A stretch of 64,000 nt of DNA from Congeria kusceri (lineage: Eukaryota; Mollusca; Bivalvia; Myida; Dreissenidae), in the NCBI GenBank assembly GCA_027627225.1, contig CM051024.1, forward strand, positions 39,660,225 to 39,724,224, in the 5' to 3' direction. The notes under the pieces were generated by a model. That model searched no databases, had not been told where the DNA came from, and saw only the letters and a program-made list of their open reading frames with translations. The stretch's first letter is position 1, and the number at the start of each line of letters is the position of its first letter. Below are positions 1 to 10,964 of this stretch, piece by piece. The position numbers were made by a program, and so were the translations under genes.

Positions 1-904
1 CTTATTTGGAATGTAGCATCATATACTGTAAACGTATATAAATTTGTCGGTATAAAATTTTGTGGTTTCTTTAAAAACGACAATTTTGTGGATTTCAAAT
101 TTTGAAGAAAAAAATACATCCAGTGATCCACAGTTTGACATCACTACTCTGTAAACTTGCAAGTCCATCATTAAGTCTGGATTACGTAATCATGGTTACT
201 AAAATATGTAATAAGAGATATAATGGCAATTTTTGATCATCATTTGTTTGGCCCCAGCTAGACCGTCAGCCAGCAATACAATCAATACATGCAGACAAAT
301 CCCATGATTTTCGTGTAAAAAATATTGCTAATTAAACTGACTGAAACCGGGTATTGTCTACATCAAGACCTGTCAAAGGGGATTAGGCAGTCCTCATTGT
401 ATTCACACTTCAAACCATTTACCCAGACACTAACGTTTATACCCACTTAAAAGAGTATATAATTAGCATTTTTAAGATTGTGTTATGAACTTATTCTAAC
501 TGGACTGAAGAACTGCCTATTATAGGAAATACATTTCAGGAATGTATTTCGGCAGACGACTGTTGACATGTATATCGCTCTCATAATAATGACTGATGAA
601 CTTTAGGTTAAAAATACGCGTATGGTTTGATGCGTTATGTGTTATGTTAAAGATTTCCTTAACAATGGATTAAGTTGGATTAAAAGATATTCTTATATGG
701 TAAATATTTAATTTATTAATCATTATTGCTCACGCGATATGCTCTTTACATAGATGTCTTAATTGCTCATAGTCAGCTTAAGAAGTGGACTTGCTGGTTG
801 GTACCAGATGCGTCATTTATTCGTCAGCACTTGAATTCGTTGTTTTGTCTATCCAGGAAATCCACGAAAATTAGTGTCCCACGATTAATAATGATTTTAC
901 AGTA
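1..904. other. No gene seen; unique part of duplication copy 1
   Basis: AT-rich sequence with no open frame of interest and no splice-flanked coding stretch. It is retained at 40,817-41,735 with few changes. Confidence 0.6.
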
Positions 905-1660
905 GTAGTCCTCTACAAAGAGTGTTCAAATTATGCCCCTGGGGTCAAATCTGGTGGCTACCCGAGGGGTCACATGCTTTATATAGACTTAAATAGCAAA
1001 GTTACTTTAAAGCTGGTAATGCCCTGGGGGTCACATGGTTTATATCTACTTTATTTGCAAAATGTCTTTAAAAATCTTCTCCTCGGACACTGAAAGGACC
1101 AGAGGTTTGGTATTTGGTAACCGCCAGTGGTATGTAACATCCCCAAGAGTTCCCCTACAAAAGATTGTTAAAATTATGCCCCATGGGTCAAAACTGACCA
1201 CACCCAAGGGGTCACATGGTTTATTTAGACTTAAATAGCAAAATTACTTTTAAAATCTTCTCCTCTGAAACCGCAAGGCCTAGAGTTTTCATATTAAGTA
1301 TGTAACATCTGTAAAGTGGTACTCTACAAATGTTGTTTAAATTATTCCCCTGGGGTCAAATCTGTTCACGCCCCGGGGCTCACATGGCTTACATAGACTT
1401 AAATACCAAAATGACTTTAAAACTCTTCTTTGAAACGGGAAAGCCCACAGCTTTCCTATATTTGGTAGGTAACATTGCATAGTGGTCCTCTCCAAAGATT
1501 GTTCAAAGTATGACCCTGGGCTCAATATGGTGGCACCCAGAGGGGTCACATGCTTTATATAGACTTAAATAGGAAAGTTACTTTAAAAATCTTTACCTGA
1601 AACCGCAAGGCCCAGAGGTTGTTCAAGATTGTTCATATTATGCCCCTGGGATAAAAATGA
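905..1660 (+). repeat. Satellite array, ~150-160-bp units (array 1)
   Basis: About five degenerate units. Each contains a block like 'AAATTATGCCCCTGGGGTCA', then a CACGCCC-GGGG-TCACATGG-TTTATATAGACTTAAATAGC stretch and a 'CTCTGAAACCGCAAGGCC' stretch. The same family forms arrays at 39,945-40,816 and 41,735-42,490. Open frames inside it (for example 1,035-1,238) merely follow the repeat. Confidence 0.9.
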
Positions 1661-2257
1661 GCCACGCTTCGGGGATGTAAATTCCAATTGGGTTACAAGG
1701 TCTCAGATGAGCGTCCTATGGTCCTCTTGTTTGTGTTTGTCTCCACCATTTCATAAAGAACATTTTTATGTAATTTTTAAATATATTTTTACGCAACTTT
1801 CTAATATTATAGTAATCCGTAAGCAGTATCCCAAAATTTGGAAAAAAAGTACAAATAGTCTGGGTACATTAATGAATATGTTTAGTCAAGTGGCATTTCG
1901 ATACGGATGATTACGAGTGTAGTGACTTGTCACAATAGACCACTTTCCCGTTTTATAAACGTCACGTGACTTTCCCGATGCCTCCGTTTTTACTATTTAT
2001 AGACGGCACGTGAAAAAGTAACGGTTGTGAGTCAGTACATCTCTTATGAAGCAAAAGAATGTTAAAAGTGTTCCAACAGTTGTGTGATGTGTACGCTAAA
2101 ACGATAAAAACTATCAGACGTCGAGTAGAGTCGTAATGTTTGGACATGTGCATTACTACACTCGTGATCACAACGTCCGCATTGAAGAACATTCAATTGG
2201 TTACTACATTAAGTTATTGAGATCTGGAGTGAAACTAAGTACGTGCATACACGGCGA

Positions 2258-2400
2258 AACAACCGGAAAACTCTTGTCTTGCGGATGTTCTCGGTATTTT
2301 GCTTGTGTATTATACTCACATTCATGGTAAAACAAGCGGAAAACACTTATTTTGGGGATGTTCTCGGTATTTCGCTTGTAAATAATACTCGCATTTTACT
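2258..2400 (+). repeat. 73-bp tandem duplication, two copies
   Basis: Two diverged copies start near 2,258 and 2,331. They share 'GGATGTTCTCGGTATTT' and 'ATACTCRCATT'. The pair is also present in the duplicated segment near 43,085-43,230, so it predates the segmental duplication. Confidence 0.75.
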
Positions 2401-3063
2401 TCATAATTTAAAATTTCTGATTTACATCACTATCATTGGACGGAAAAAAAACACTATTACATAAACAAGAGTGACATGGACCATATTTTAAATAATTTGA
2501 GGTAAGACATTTAACAGTATTTTAACCAGTTTAAAATATTTAATAGAACTGTAGAGCAAACATTGGTGTAGATGGAGAAAGACTGTGCTTTCTTGAAAAA
2601 CAAACACATTGAGAATGGTAAATGGGAAATTGACATTTATCACGAATAATAATGAATTAGTCACAATATATTTCGATTTTCGAGTTTCGAAAATGTACAC
2701 TCATTATGAGGTTATTTCCCAAAATTGCTGACGAGGTAAACAATGGTACAGAATGATCTTCATGTACCTAGTAATAAAAAACAAGTTGTAGTTGTGTCGT
2801 ATATTATAACCAAGATTAGCTGACTTAATAAACGAAACAATCAGGCCGCCTGCAAATAATTCATATGTTAAAATTTAAATGTGACATCCTATGGGAATAC
2901 ATAGAGCGGTGTGAAAACAGTATGGATATATTGTTTATGTAACTGTCGCTAATGGTTGCGAACGACCGATTGTTCTTTTAATTTAAAATATATTTACAAC
3001 ATATTCTAATCGATCAATTTTATATTGATTAACACAAAGAAAATATAGTTCTTGTTTCGTTTC

Positions 3064-3065
3064 AG
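3064..3065 (+). promoter_or_regulatory. Splice acceptor of member 1 exon
   Basis: TTGTTTCGTTTCAG followed by TCAAGCC. The equivalent site at 43,885-43,886 (TTGTTTTTTTCAG) is retained in the duplicate, and members 3 and 5 have acceptors at matching places (35,873 and 44,850). Confidence 0.65.
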
Positions 3066-3142
3066 TCAAGCCATATACGCCTAATTACAGAGCTAGTTGT
3101 AATATCAACTGAAATACTCAAGAATTTCAGGTATATAGGAAA

Positions 3143-3637
3143 ATGTGTAAATCTGGACCAATTACAAATTTGCAAACGCAAAATTCTACAACTAATATTG
3201 GACCAATGAATGCTGGTCCTATTGGAAACGCAGATACAGGGTCTATTAGATATACATACGAACCACACAGAATTGAACTGTTTGGAGAGATACGAGTTTA
3301 TGGACAAGACAGAGACAAATGCAAGAAAGCAGTAGAGACGTTCTATAATTTGTACAGACATGATGCTAACAACGCTGACACCCAAATAAGTAACGTGCAT
3401 TCCGCACAAGAGATGTACAAGGAGCTGGAACAGTCAGCCTATCGAATTCATGTCATACCAGCGCAGATGTTTGAGGATGCAAGGCGTCATGGGGAAACCA
3501 ACATATTTGAATTGGATTATACATACATACATCCGGCTAGTTCTAGATATGTCATTGCAATTCCGGTGTACCGAAATGGCTACATTAATTTAAGTGATAC
3601 GTTGTGTAATGATTATTCAAGACAAAATAACGCATGA
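3143..3637 (+). CDS. Unrecognised small-protein family, member 1 (164 aa)
   Basis: Function unknown. The 164-residue frame begins at an ATG conserved at the same place in members 3, 4 and 5. In-frame upstream sequence carries a TGA, so this ATG is the likely start. Visible parts: a polar N-terminus with GNADTGS (28-34), GQDRDKCKKA (54-63), then the family core (88-155) with AQEMYKELEQ, YRIHVIPAQMFEDA, NIFELDYTYIHPA and YVIAIPVYRNGYIN. Alternating hydrophobics suggest a helix followed by two beta strands. No signal peptide or membrane segment is seen, so it is probably intracellular. A good acceptor (TTTCGTTTCAG, ending 3,065) opens the exon. A LINE tail sits just downstream. Conservation of reading frame across diverged paralogues supports a real gene; I cannot assign a biochemical role. 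Confidence 0.8.
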   Translation: MCKSGPITNLQTQNSTTNIGPMNAGPIGNADTGSIRYTYEPHRIELFGEIRVYGQDRDKCKKAVETFYNLYRHDANNADTQISNVHSAQEMYKELEQSAYRIHVIPAQMFEDARRHGETNIFELDYTYIHPASSRYVIAIPVYRNGYINLSDTLCNDYSRQNNA

Positions 3638-3689
3638 GATTATTGTTATTTAAGCTAGTGTGCATTAGTTGTTTTGGAGTGCTTAATAT

Positions 3690-4420
3690 TAGCACCGGCT
3701 TTATGGAAATATTTTCAATTTTACTAAATATGATGTATTCAGATAATCTTGATTGTCGTTTTATGTCTTTGTGGTCTTTGTGATAATGATTATGGTTTTA
3801 GTTTTGTATTTGATAATCCCAAGTCTGTACAAAGTAGCAGTTTTATTAATGAATTCAAATGTAGACTGGTTGACAATTTTAAACAAGACTGGTACGGTAA
3901 AATTAGCAACAGCTCTGTGTTATATATGTATAAACACGTTAAAACTACTTTAGAGTATGAAGCATACTTAGATTTACTTCCAAGACGTTTGCGCTTATTT
4001 TTTGTCCGACTAAGGGTTTCAGTACATCCTTTAAGAATACAAACTGGCAGATACTCTAGAAATAACATAACAAGGAAGAAATACATTAACCGTATTTTAT
4101 ATGTTAATCCATCTGTATATAAATTCCATCAGTTATTAGCTTCATGTGACAAATCCATCTTATTAAATGTATGTAAATACATCAAAGAAGCATTAGTTAT
4201 TAGAAATTCGATCATAAATGAAACTGTGTAGTTAATTGTCCTTACCACCTTTGCTTTCTTTGTTTGTTGTTTATTTTGTTGTTTTGTGTTGCTTGTTTTT
4301 TGTTGTAATATTGCATTACTTGACCGATTGTGTGTGTCTGACCTTGTTTGGTTATATACATTTTTGCTCGTTCTACCTAATAACGTGACAGAAAAGAATC
4401 TCTCGTCAAGCAGTAACACT
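3690..4420 (+). mobile_element. LINE 3' fragment (C-terminal tail of the RT ORF)
   Basis: The frame at 3,749-4,231 is not a host gene. It carries 'FKCRLVDNFKQDWYGKIS', 'LEYEAYLDLL', 'VRLRVSVHPLRIQTGRY' and 'YKFHQLLASCDKSIL', which align with the tail of the full LINE here (50,800-51,170: 'LTRLRLCSHSLEIETGRY', 'NKFVNLMSSEKSGLLRRL'). The zinc-knuckle-like CxxC...H segment between these blocks is deleted. It lies immediately 3' of member 1 and is missing from the duplicated copy near 44,500, so the insertion or the duplication border falls here. Confidence 0.75.
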
Positions 4421-6989
4421 TAACCGATGAACAAAACAATAGTATCATTAGTATACTAATTGAATGAGTATTTGTTGCACATGTATGGTCGGTGGGTTTA
4501 ACGCGTTTTGCAGTCCCTTCACCGCTCAGAAACGAATCAGCTGGAATGAGGAAAATGTCATTTTCTAATACACCTTGTCCTTCCATGAACAAAATAGTGA
4601 AACCCAAGAAACAAGACCAAGTACATCAGTTATGCACCTACTGATTCAGATCGTAACTACGTATCTGGTTTCATTTTATTTAAATACCTGTTTAACGTAG
4701 CCGCTCCGAATATTTTAACTCATCCGGGACAATAATACTCGTTTGTTTCTGTGCATATTAAAAACCTCAAATACTCGTTTGCTTCTGTGCATATTAAAAG
4801 CCTCATTAAACAATGCAGTATTGCACCATTGCAAAACGTTGGGATGTTAACACTGTTATAACAAACAACTGGTTTTGCAGCACATTAGGAATCGCAATAC
4901 ACATGATGCACGTTAATTTTATTACAATTGCCTGCCAACCAGTTTTGCCACAAACAAAGTTTTACAAAAACAATATTATCGACATTGGTAGGATGACATA
5001 TTTTGTAACCAACCAGTTCTGCATTAAAGTTGAGAATTGTGATACTGTATAATTATGCACACATGTACAATAATGTGTATCACTGAATTAGTCGCGTTAT
5101 TGAAACATGTCATCATCAGTTACCTCAAAATTATCTAGGATGGGATTCTGTGAAGATATAATTCTCACTTGTATAAACAAATAAACAAAACAATCAATGC
5201 TCCGGTTGTAAAAGATACTTCTTTAGTTGTACAAACGTACTGCCGATATTGTTTAGATTACATGAAAAGTTTTACAGATGTTATTACAATTACAAGCCAA
5301 TCAGTTTTGCAGTTATCTCTAGAATTTCAATAAACATGTGTACAATATTTTGTTTTACTATTTATATTTCGGTGAAATGTTTAACATACTAGTAGTTTGT
5401 TCTTAAAATAGTCTTCCGCCGATAGGATTTTATGTAAAAACAGGTTCCCAACTGTTTGAAGGTCTGAAACAAAAGCAATCCAATACACACATCGATTCGA
5501 GTCGATGACGAGTCTTTAGTTGTAATAATTAACTGCAGAACTTTTTTAAAGACATTTTTTGTTTTATAACTGCTAGCCAGAACTTGTGTTCAATAAAAGC
5601 GAGAATTGAAATAGTAGTAAACTAGTGTGCGATACTATTGTTTTCTTTTATGTATTTGACTCGTCGAATTATATTAGTTGAACAACATTTGTAAAATATA
5701 TCAATTAAATGCTTGACATTTCAATTCAATATCGCCATCTGTATTATCTGCCTCCAAAATGGCTATTTAAGGTAAGTCTTCACTTGTAATAAATTAATTG
5801 AAAATGGTAGGGATAACAAACTTGTAATTAACTAGGCAACCAGTTTTGCAATAACGGTTTGGTGACAAAGATTTTATAAAAATTTAGGTTGAGCGGAGAC
5901 TATTGTATCTGATATGGAAATGTTAAGCAGATACAACAGTTTCACGCTCAATCCTCAAAATGCTGGTCAACTTAAATTAAAATGTGCAATAAAAATGAAA
6001 ATGGGAATAAACAGTATCTAAGATGCTGGCGATTCAGTTCTTCCACTATTGCCTTTTTTCATGTACGACGAATGTCAATGTCAATTCGTCAATCGTTGTC
6101 TTTTTTATGTTCAATGCATGTCGAATCTCGAATACAAAGTAAGAGTGACGATAATGATTACAACATAATTGTTAATGTCTTTTTGCAGAAGGTTTTGGAA
6201 TCTTAATAGTAATGCTGCAGTTTAAAATGATTATGACGATGGTTGTGCAAAGTTTACTTTAGAGTAACTTTAATCCTTTACTGGTAATTCTGTGTGGAGT
6301 GGAGATCAACCATGTAAAGGCGGTCTGCAAAGACATTAACGTTGCATGTACAGAAAAAAATTTGTGCAATCTGCAATTGGTGGACATCTAATTTCATTAG
6401 TTTTCCACCAAATATTAAAATTTAAACCTTTAACTTAAATTTGCTTTAACATTTAAATGTAAAATTGATACTGCAACCGGTTCATTATCAACGTCAAGAA
6501 AATCATAACCATACAGTAACACTCATTTCATGATCATCGAACTGTTATGCTTGTGTCTATGCCTGGATGTGTTCTACTGAGTATCTATCTACCTGCGGAT
6601 ATATAGAGACATGATTCTGGGGCCAACATTTCTAACCGTCAAGGTGTTTTGGTCCGATCTGTCACATAACTGATTAAGTATGAGAGCGTATGCCCATACA
6701 TGTTTCTATCCTGAAGTGAGTCCATGTATGCATTAAACAACGGGCAGTAACTTATGTGCATATGGCCCGATTGGGCCTAATTATGGTTTCTTCCGCGCTC
6801 TTATAGTCATACCCAAAATAAGTACAGAAGTACAAATTGATTGAAAAAAATGTTTTCGTTTGGAAGTTTTGACAATGAAAAAAGGTCAATAACTCTAGTG
6901 TTCTTGGCCTGAGCTGGCCGATTATCGAAATGTTTTCGATATTGTATGATCACACAGACACTATACACGTTTAATCACTTTTGAATAAA
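4420..6989. other. No gene seen; short repeats
   Basis: About 2.6 kb without a supported gene. It contains a 34-bp tandem pair near 4,736-4,805 (core TACTCGTTTGYTTCTGTGC) and five scattered copies of a CCAACCAGTTTTGCA-like motif between 4,867 and 5,850. Open frames here are short and show no splice context. Confidence 0.5.
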
Positions 6990-7536
6990 AATAAGTCTAT
7001 ATCGTGTGCGCAAGCTAATTGTTACCGGCATATTGATGTTTTTTTTTCCCGAACAAGGGAAATAAGTCTTGTATTTCTGGTCCGTAAGTAAAAATAGTCA
7101 ACTTCTTCGGAGATCTTACGGTGATATAAAAACTGTGAAAGTTTGGTCAAGATTGAATAGAACAAGAAGTATTTATCGTGCATTCAGTTTAATTTTGCTT
7201 TTTTTTCACCAACAAGGGGCAATAACGTTTGGTCCTGACACATATCTTTTTTCTTACATTAGGCCTATTAATTGCGTAAATCATTATTTTAAAAGTATTA
7301 TATTTGAAGCAGCAATAAATACTTTTATTTGTATCCCTTCATGAAAATGTTCCAGCCGCACCAAAATAATTCACACAAAAACATTGAATTCGCTCGCTCC
7401 ATGATTTTTAGACAGGAACTCGAATGAACAAGTCTTCAGTTTGGTGTGGCCTTACTATGAATATTCATTAAAATTATTGAATTAATTGCAATGTATAATG
7501 CATTGTACTACCACATTTATAAATATATGTTATCGG

Positions 7537-7544
7537 TATAAAAG
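7537..7544 (+). promoter_or_regulatory. Conserved TATAAAAG box
   Basis: TATCGGTATAAAAGCTTAAG is preserved in both paralogous segments (here and at 19,070-19,077) with conserved sequence for ~60 bases downstream. It looks like a core promoter, perhaps from an old element. No coding sequence downstream is recognised. Confidence 0.35.
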
Positions 7545-7609
7545 CTTAAGTAGTCTAGTACAGTATTATAAGCATGTACAGCAAGTATATGTTTTATTAC
7601 TGAGGTACA

Positions 7610-8540
7610 CCACAGGAAATCTGGAAAAGTTACAAAGTCTTCTTCTCAGAAACCACCGGCTAGTATTCAAAGAAATGTTCCTTGGGTGACCCTCTACCGA
7701 ATTCCTTCAAATAATTTTGATTCGTGAAAAAAACATGACAATTTTTCTTTTATGGCTGTATTGAAAAAAATTTGAAAACCATCTTGTCTGAAGCCACTGG
7801 CTGAATTTCAAAATAATTTCATAGAAATGTTCCTTGGCTGACCCTTCACCAAATTCCTTGAAATCATTTTGTTTCGTTAAAAAACATGGCGGCCAGGGGG
7901 GTTGTTTTCCTTATATGGCTATACTGAAAACTTTGAACATCTTCTTGTCTGAAATCACTGGCTGGATTTAAAAATAATTTCACAGAAAGATTCCTTGAGT
8001 GACCCTCTACCACGTTCATTCTTATATATTATATTGATTCATTAAAAAAACATGGCCACCACGGGGTGTGAGAAGTTTGATCTTATATGGCCGTTTAAGC
8101 CACTTTTACAATTTTCTCATCAGAAACCACTTACTGGATTTCAAAATAATTTCAAAGAAATGTTACTTGAGTGACCCTTTGCCAAATTCCTTCAAATAAT
8201 TTCAATTCGTTAAAAGGCATGGCTCCCAGGGGTGTGAACATTTAACCTTATATGACCATATAGGCAACTTGGACAATCTTCTTGTCAGAAACCACTTGCT
8301 GGATTTTGAAATATTTTCATAGAAATGTTCCTTGCATGACCCTCTACCATATTCCTTCAAATCATTTGATCTGTTTAAAAAACAAGGTTGGTAGGGGGCG
8401 GGGTAGGCTATATATGGCTATTGGTGGTCCATCGTTATCATACGTGTCAAAATTTTACTTCAAACATTTATGTACCCGTTATTACATTTTTAAAAGCTAT
8501 TATGAAGCTTTAAACTCAGGTGAGCGACCTAGGGACATAT
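7610..8540 (+). repeat. Tandem array, five units of ~140-170 bp
   Basis: Unit landmarks are TCAGAAACCACTGGCTG-like, 'TTCATAGAAATGTTCCTTG', GACCCTCTACC, and a variable 'CATGGC' plus G-rich stretch. Starts lie near 7,641, 7,782, 7,941, 8,111 and 8,279. The array is absent from the paralogous segment at 19 kb. Confidence 0.85.
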
Positions 8541-8810
8541 TGGCCCTCTTGTTTTCTTAATACTTTTACCCTGCTATAATAAACCCATGGGTAGTGTGCA
8601 CAATTTCTTCAGCGAACTCATTTCGGCGCCAGATAAGACCAAAATTGAGAAAATCTATGCCAACTTATTGAAGTTATGGGCTATCAAACCAGTATACTCT
8701 ATGATTTGGGCACCTAGTGTTTGATTCCTTGTTTATATATATTTTAGTGAAGTTTTTTCATCATTTCTTGAATATTTGTCATTCGAAATTACAATTTTAC
8801 TTATTATTAT

Positions 8811-9663
8811 TGTAACAGTTCTAGAAAATACAGTGTAGTGTAACCTATTTATTGTATGTTGCGTGGTGTCTAGTTGGTGAGTAGTTTTACCCATGTACGC
8901 TGCCGGTTTGAGACTCTTTTAGAAGATTCAAGGTATTGGTTCAGAATATCTTGGAAAATCTGATAGAGGTGGTGACATCTTGTAATAAGCCGTGGTAAGC
9001 TTGATGTAAAAGTATTGGTCCTTATGTGTTTCTTGCATTTGCTGTCCTGAACGTTCTTATTTTCTCTTTCCACTATGATGAACTGTTGGGGTGTCAATAA
9101 ATTATAAAATGGTCGTTGCACATCACTTGCACTTTGAAATATTAATGTTACAGCAGACACAGAACTAACCCCAGGCCGAGAGAGAAGAGACTAGGTCGTG
9201 AGTAGCCCATACTCAGTAAGTAAACTATGTATCCTGTCCAACATACTGTGTTGACTTATTGTTTTTGTTGTGTGTCCTATACAAGATTATAGATGCTTTT
9301 AACTGGTGTAATGTTTAAAAAAGTATATGTTATATTGGTTTACATTTATATAATGATTGGAACCACCACACAGCACATATATATTATGTTTATGTTTAAA
9401 GGCTTGCTATGTATGTATGAATGTCTAGATATTCATTTGTTATCATGGTAACCATGGCAACCATATATAAATGGTTACTTACTTATTTACTAGAAGTATT
9501 GTTGATTTGTTTATTTTCAGGACGATCAGTCGTCATTAATTGTCATTGGGATTCGCAGATCGTCAGTCAGTCAGCTATTGTCTGTACACTCAAATAAACT
9601 TGCAACTATATTAATGCCTTGGTTGGGGTTATTCCTCCCTGCACCTGAGGTGGTATAGTTACA
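8811..9663 (+). mobile_element. Solo LTR of an LTR retrotransposon (853 bp)
   Basis: It starts TGTAAC and ends GTTACA, so it is bounded by TG...CA, and is flanked by TTAT on both sides (8,807-8,810 and 9,664-9,667), a likely 4-bp target duplication. The paralogous segment has no insert at this point (~19,532: TACAATTTTACG... directly to TATAATATCAACGCG). Inside are a TATA box near 9,465 and an AATAAA near 9,594, consistent with U3-R-U5 order. No second LTR or internal gag-pol follows, so this is a recombined solo LTR. The family cannot be assigned from the LTR alone. Confidence 0.8.
9447..9468 (+). promoter_or_regulatory. X-box palindrome next to the LTR TATA box
   Basis: GGTAACCATGGCAACC (9,447-9,462) closely matches the RFX-factor X-box half-site arrangement (GTTGCCATGG-type on the other strand). 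It directly abuts ATATATAAAT. Position just upstream of the TATA-like box suggests a promoter element of the LTR. Confidence 0.5.
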
Positions 9664-9816
9664 TTATAATATTAACGCGTCAAATGCCTGTTAGGTGTGC
9701 TAAAATGTTACATCTTCGACGATGATTTCGAAAGTGATCTCATATGTCTTCAGTAATCTGAATACATTTGTGCAGTCATTTTTAGTTAATAGTAAGAGAC
9801 GAGGTTTTAAGATTAT

Positions 9817-10470
9817 ATGAAGCTCTTTTTACTATTAACCTGGAAGAAACAGTCCATAAACAGTGACACTCCAATACATCAGTCGGAATGCAACATAAAG
9901 GAAATACATTCTGCCAAATATCAAGAGAAATCAGACGACTATTTTCAAAAAAAATATTTCAAATTACATATTATTAAGAATAAACTGAACAGTTTAAATG
10001 ACGACAATAACGGAAGAAAAGACAGCCATATTTCAAAATGGACAAAAAAGTCTGAACTTAATGCTGCTGTTGGGCCCGAAATTTGCAGCAAAAACAAAAA
10101 TCTTGACAAAGGGTCTGTAACGTTCGAACAATTTGGAGATGGGTGGATTCCGGCAGTGGATGGTAACGGTACTTCACGTGAAGCAATAAGCAAAATAAAG
10201 AAGTCACATAAATATGTTAACATCAAAACTCATATTGCGAAGACGAACACACCAGAAGAGATGTGCAAGGAAATGGAAACTGGACATAGACGACTGCATG
10301 CTATACCTGCAAAAATGTTTGAAGATGCAATGCGCTACGGGCACGTCAATATATTTGAACTCGATTATACATACTTTTTTGCAGAGAATAGTCCTTATGT
10401 CTTTGCAATACCAGTTTACAAAGATGGCTTTATAAAAAGAACTGATGAACAATGCAGGATAGAAACCTGA
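9817..10470 (+). CDS. Unrecognised small-protein family, divergent member 2 (217 aa)
   Basis: Function unknown. Residues 147-217 carry the family core: EEMCKEMETG, LHAIPAKMFEDAMRYGH, NIFELDYTY, YVFAIPVYKDGFI, and a Cys near the end as in the other members. The N-terminal ~145 residues are Lys/Asn/Ser-rich and longer than in members 1 and 3, with only a GSV-containing stretch recalling the GNADTGS region. The first residues (MKLFLLLTW) are hydrophobic but too short for a convincing signal peptide, so the start is less secure than the C-terminus. AATAAA occurs at ~10,725. It lies just beyond the 3' end of a paralogous segment and is not duplicated with it. Confidence 0.72.
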   Translation: MKLFLLLTWKKQSINSDTPIHQSECNIKEIHSAKYQEKSDDYFQKKYFKLHIIKNKLNSLNDDNNGRKDSHISKWTKKSELNAAVGPEICSKNKNLDKGSVTFEQFGDGWIPAVDGNGTSREAISKIKKSHKYVNIKTHIAKTNTPEEMCKEMETGHRRLHAIPAKMFEDAMRYGHVNIFELDYTYFFAENSPYVFAIPVYKDGFIKRTDEQCRIET

Positions 10471-10960
10471 TATTTATGGGTCTAGGAAATGTCAATGAAC
10501 ACTAAATAGTGTTCCAAGACCTATTATATTTGTAGACAAAAACATGTTGCATGCTTCTTTTCTGTTTTTTTAAATTGCACTGTCAGTCTATAACTAGAAG
10601 AACTCGTGATTCGATGACTTTTGTTTGATCAGTTCTTACGACATAATTTCATTCAAAATTGGTGTCTTTTATTAAATAGTTTTGAAATTGTTAATTAATT
10701 GTTTTTGATTTATTGTATATACCAATAAATGAAATAATAATTGAAATTATCCAAACAGAACGTCACCGACACTTAGTCATGTATTGTTTAAAATCCAATG
10801 AGCATCTTACTATAAATCTCAGTATTAACCATAGTAATTTAATTTATAACTAAAACCGATACATGTTTAATTTTACAAACAACTACAATATGCAAAAGTT
10901 TTATTGTCAAGCCATATCGCTTAAAAATATTTTTACATATTTCATAAATTTAATTTTAAA
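10471..10960 (+). other. 3' flank of member 2 with polyA signal
   Basis: AT-rich. ACCAATAAATG near 10,722-10,732 is a plausible polyadenylation signal about 255 bases after the stop. Nothing else is supported. Confidence 0.45.
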
Positions 10961-10964
10961 TTTA

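Larger units (their letters stand above)
1661..3065. other. 5' flank of the first family gene; no gene seen
   Basis: AT-rich non-coding sequence. It holds a short tandem duplication at 2,258-2,400 and ends in a splice acceptor at 3,064-3,065. Because the CDS exon is preceded by an acceptor, a non-coding first exon and promoter may lie here or outside the window; I could not identify either. Confidence 0.5.
1..3685 (+). repeat. Segmental duplication, copy 1 (partner 40,817-44,500)
   Basis: Base 1 onward aligns almost base for base with 40,817 onward, with scattered substitutions and small indels. Similarity fades just after the family gene, near 3,685 (partner ~44,500). The left end is cut by the window edge; the partner is preceded by a satellite array (39,945-40,816), so copy 1 probably is too. 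It contains a satellite array, a 73-bp tandem repeat and one gene of the unrecognised family. Direct orientation and high identity indicate a fairly recent duplication. Confidence 0.93.
6990..8810 (+). repeat. Paralogous segment, copy 1 left part (partner 18,830-19,535)
   Basis: Shared blocks with 18,830-19,535 include 'CGGTATAAAAGCTTAAGTAG' and 'GGGTAGTGTGCACA'. Copy 1 gained a ~170-bp tandem array (7,610-8,540) and a solo LTR (8,811-9,663) that the partner lacks. Similarity resumes after the LTR until ~9,740. No coding function is evident in the shared sequence. Confidence 0.8.

Noticed and set aside
1035..1238. 67-aa frame, and its 88-aa counterpart at 41,799-42,065
   Set aside because: Both lie wholly in the ~155-bp satellite; the reading frame is a by-product of the repeat unit.
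3749..4231. 160-aa frame as a host gene
   Set aside because: Its motifs align with the C-terminal tail of the LINE at 50.8-51.2 kb; annotated as a retrotransposon fragment.
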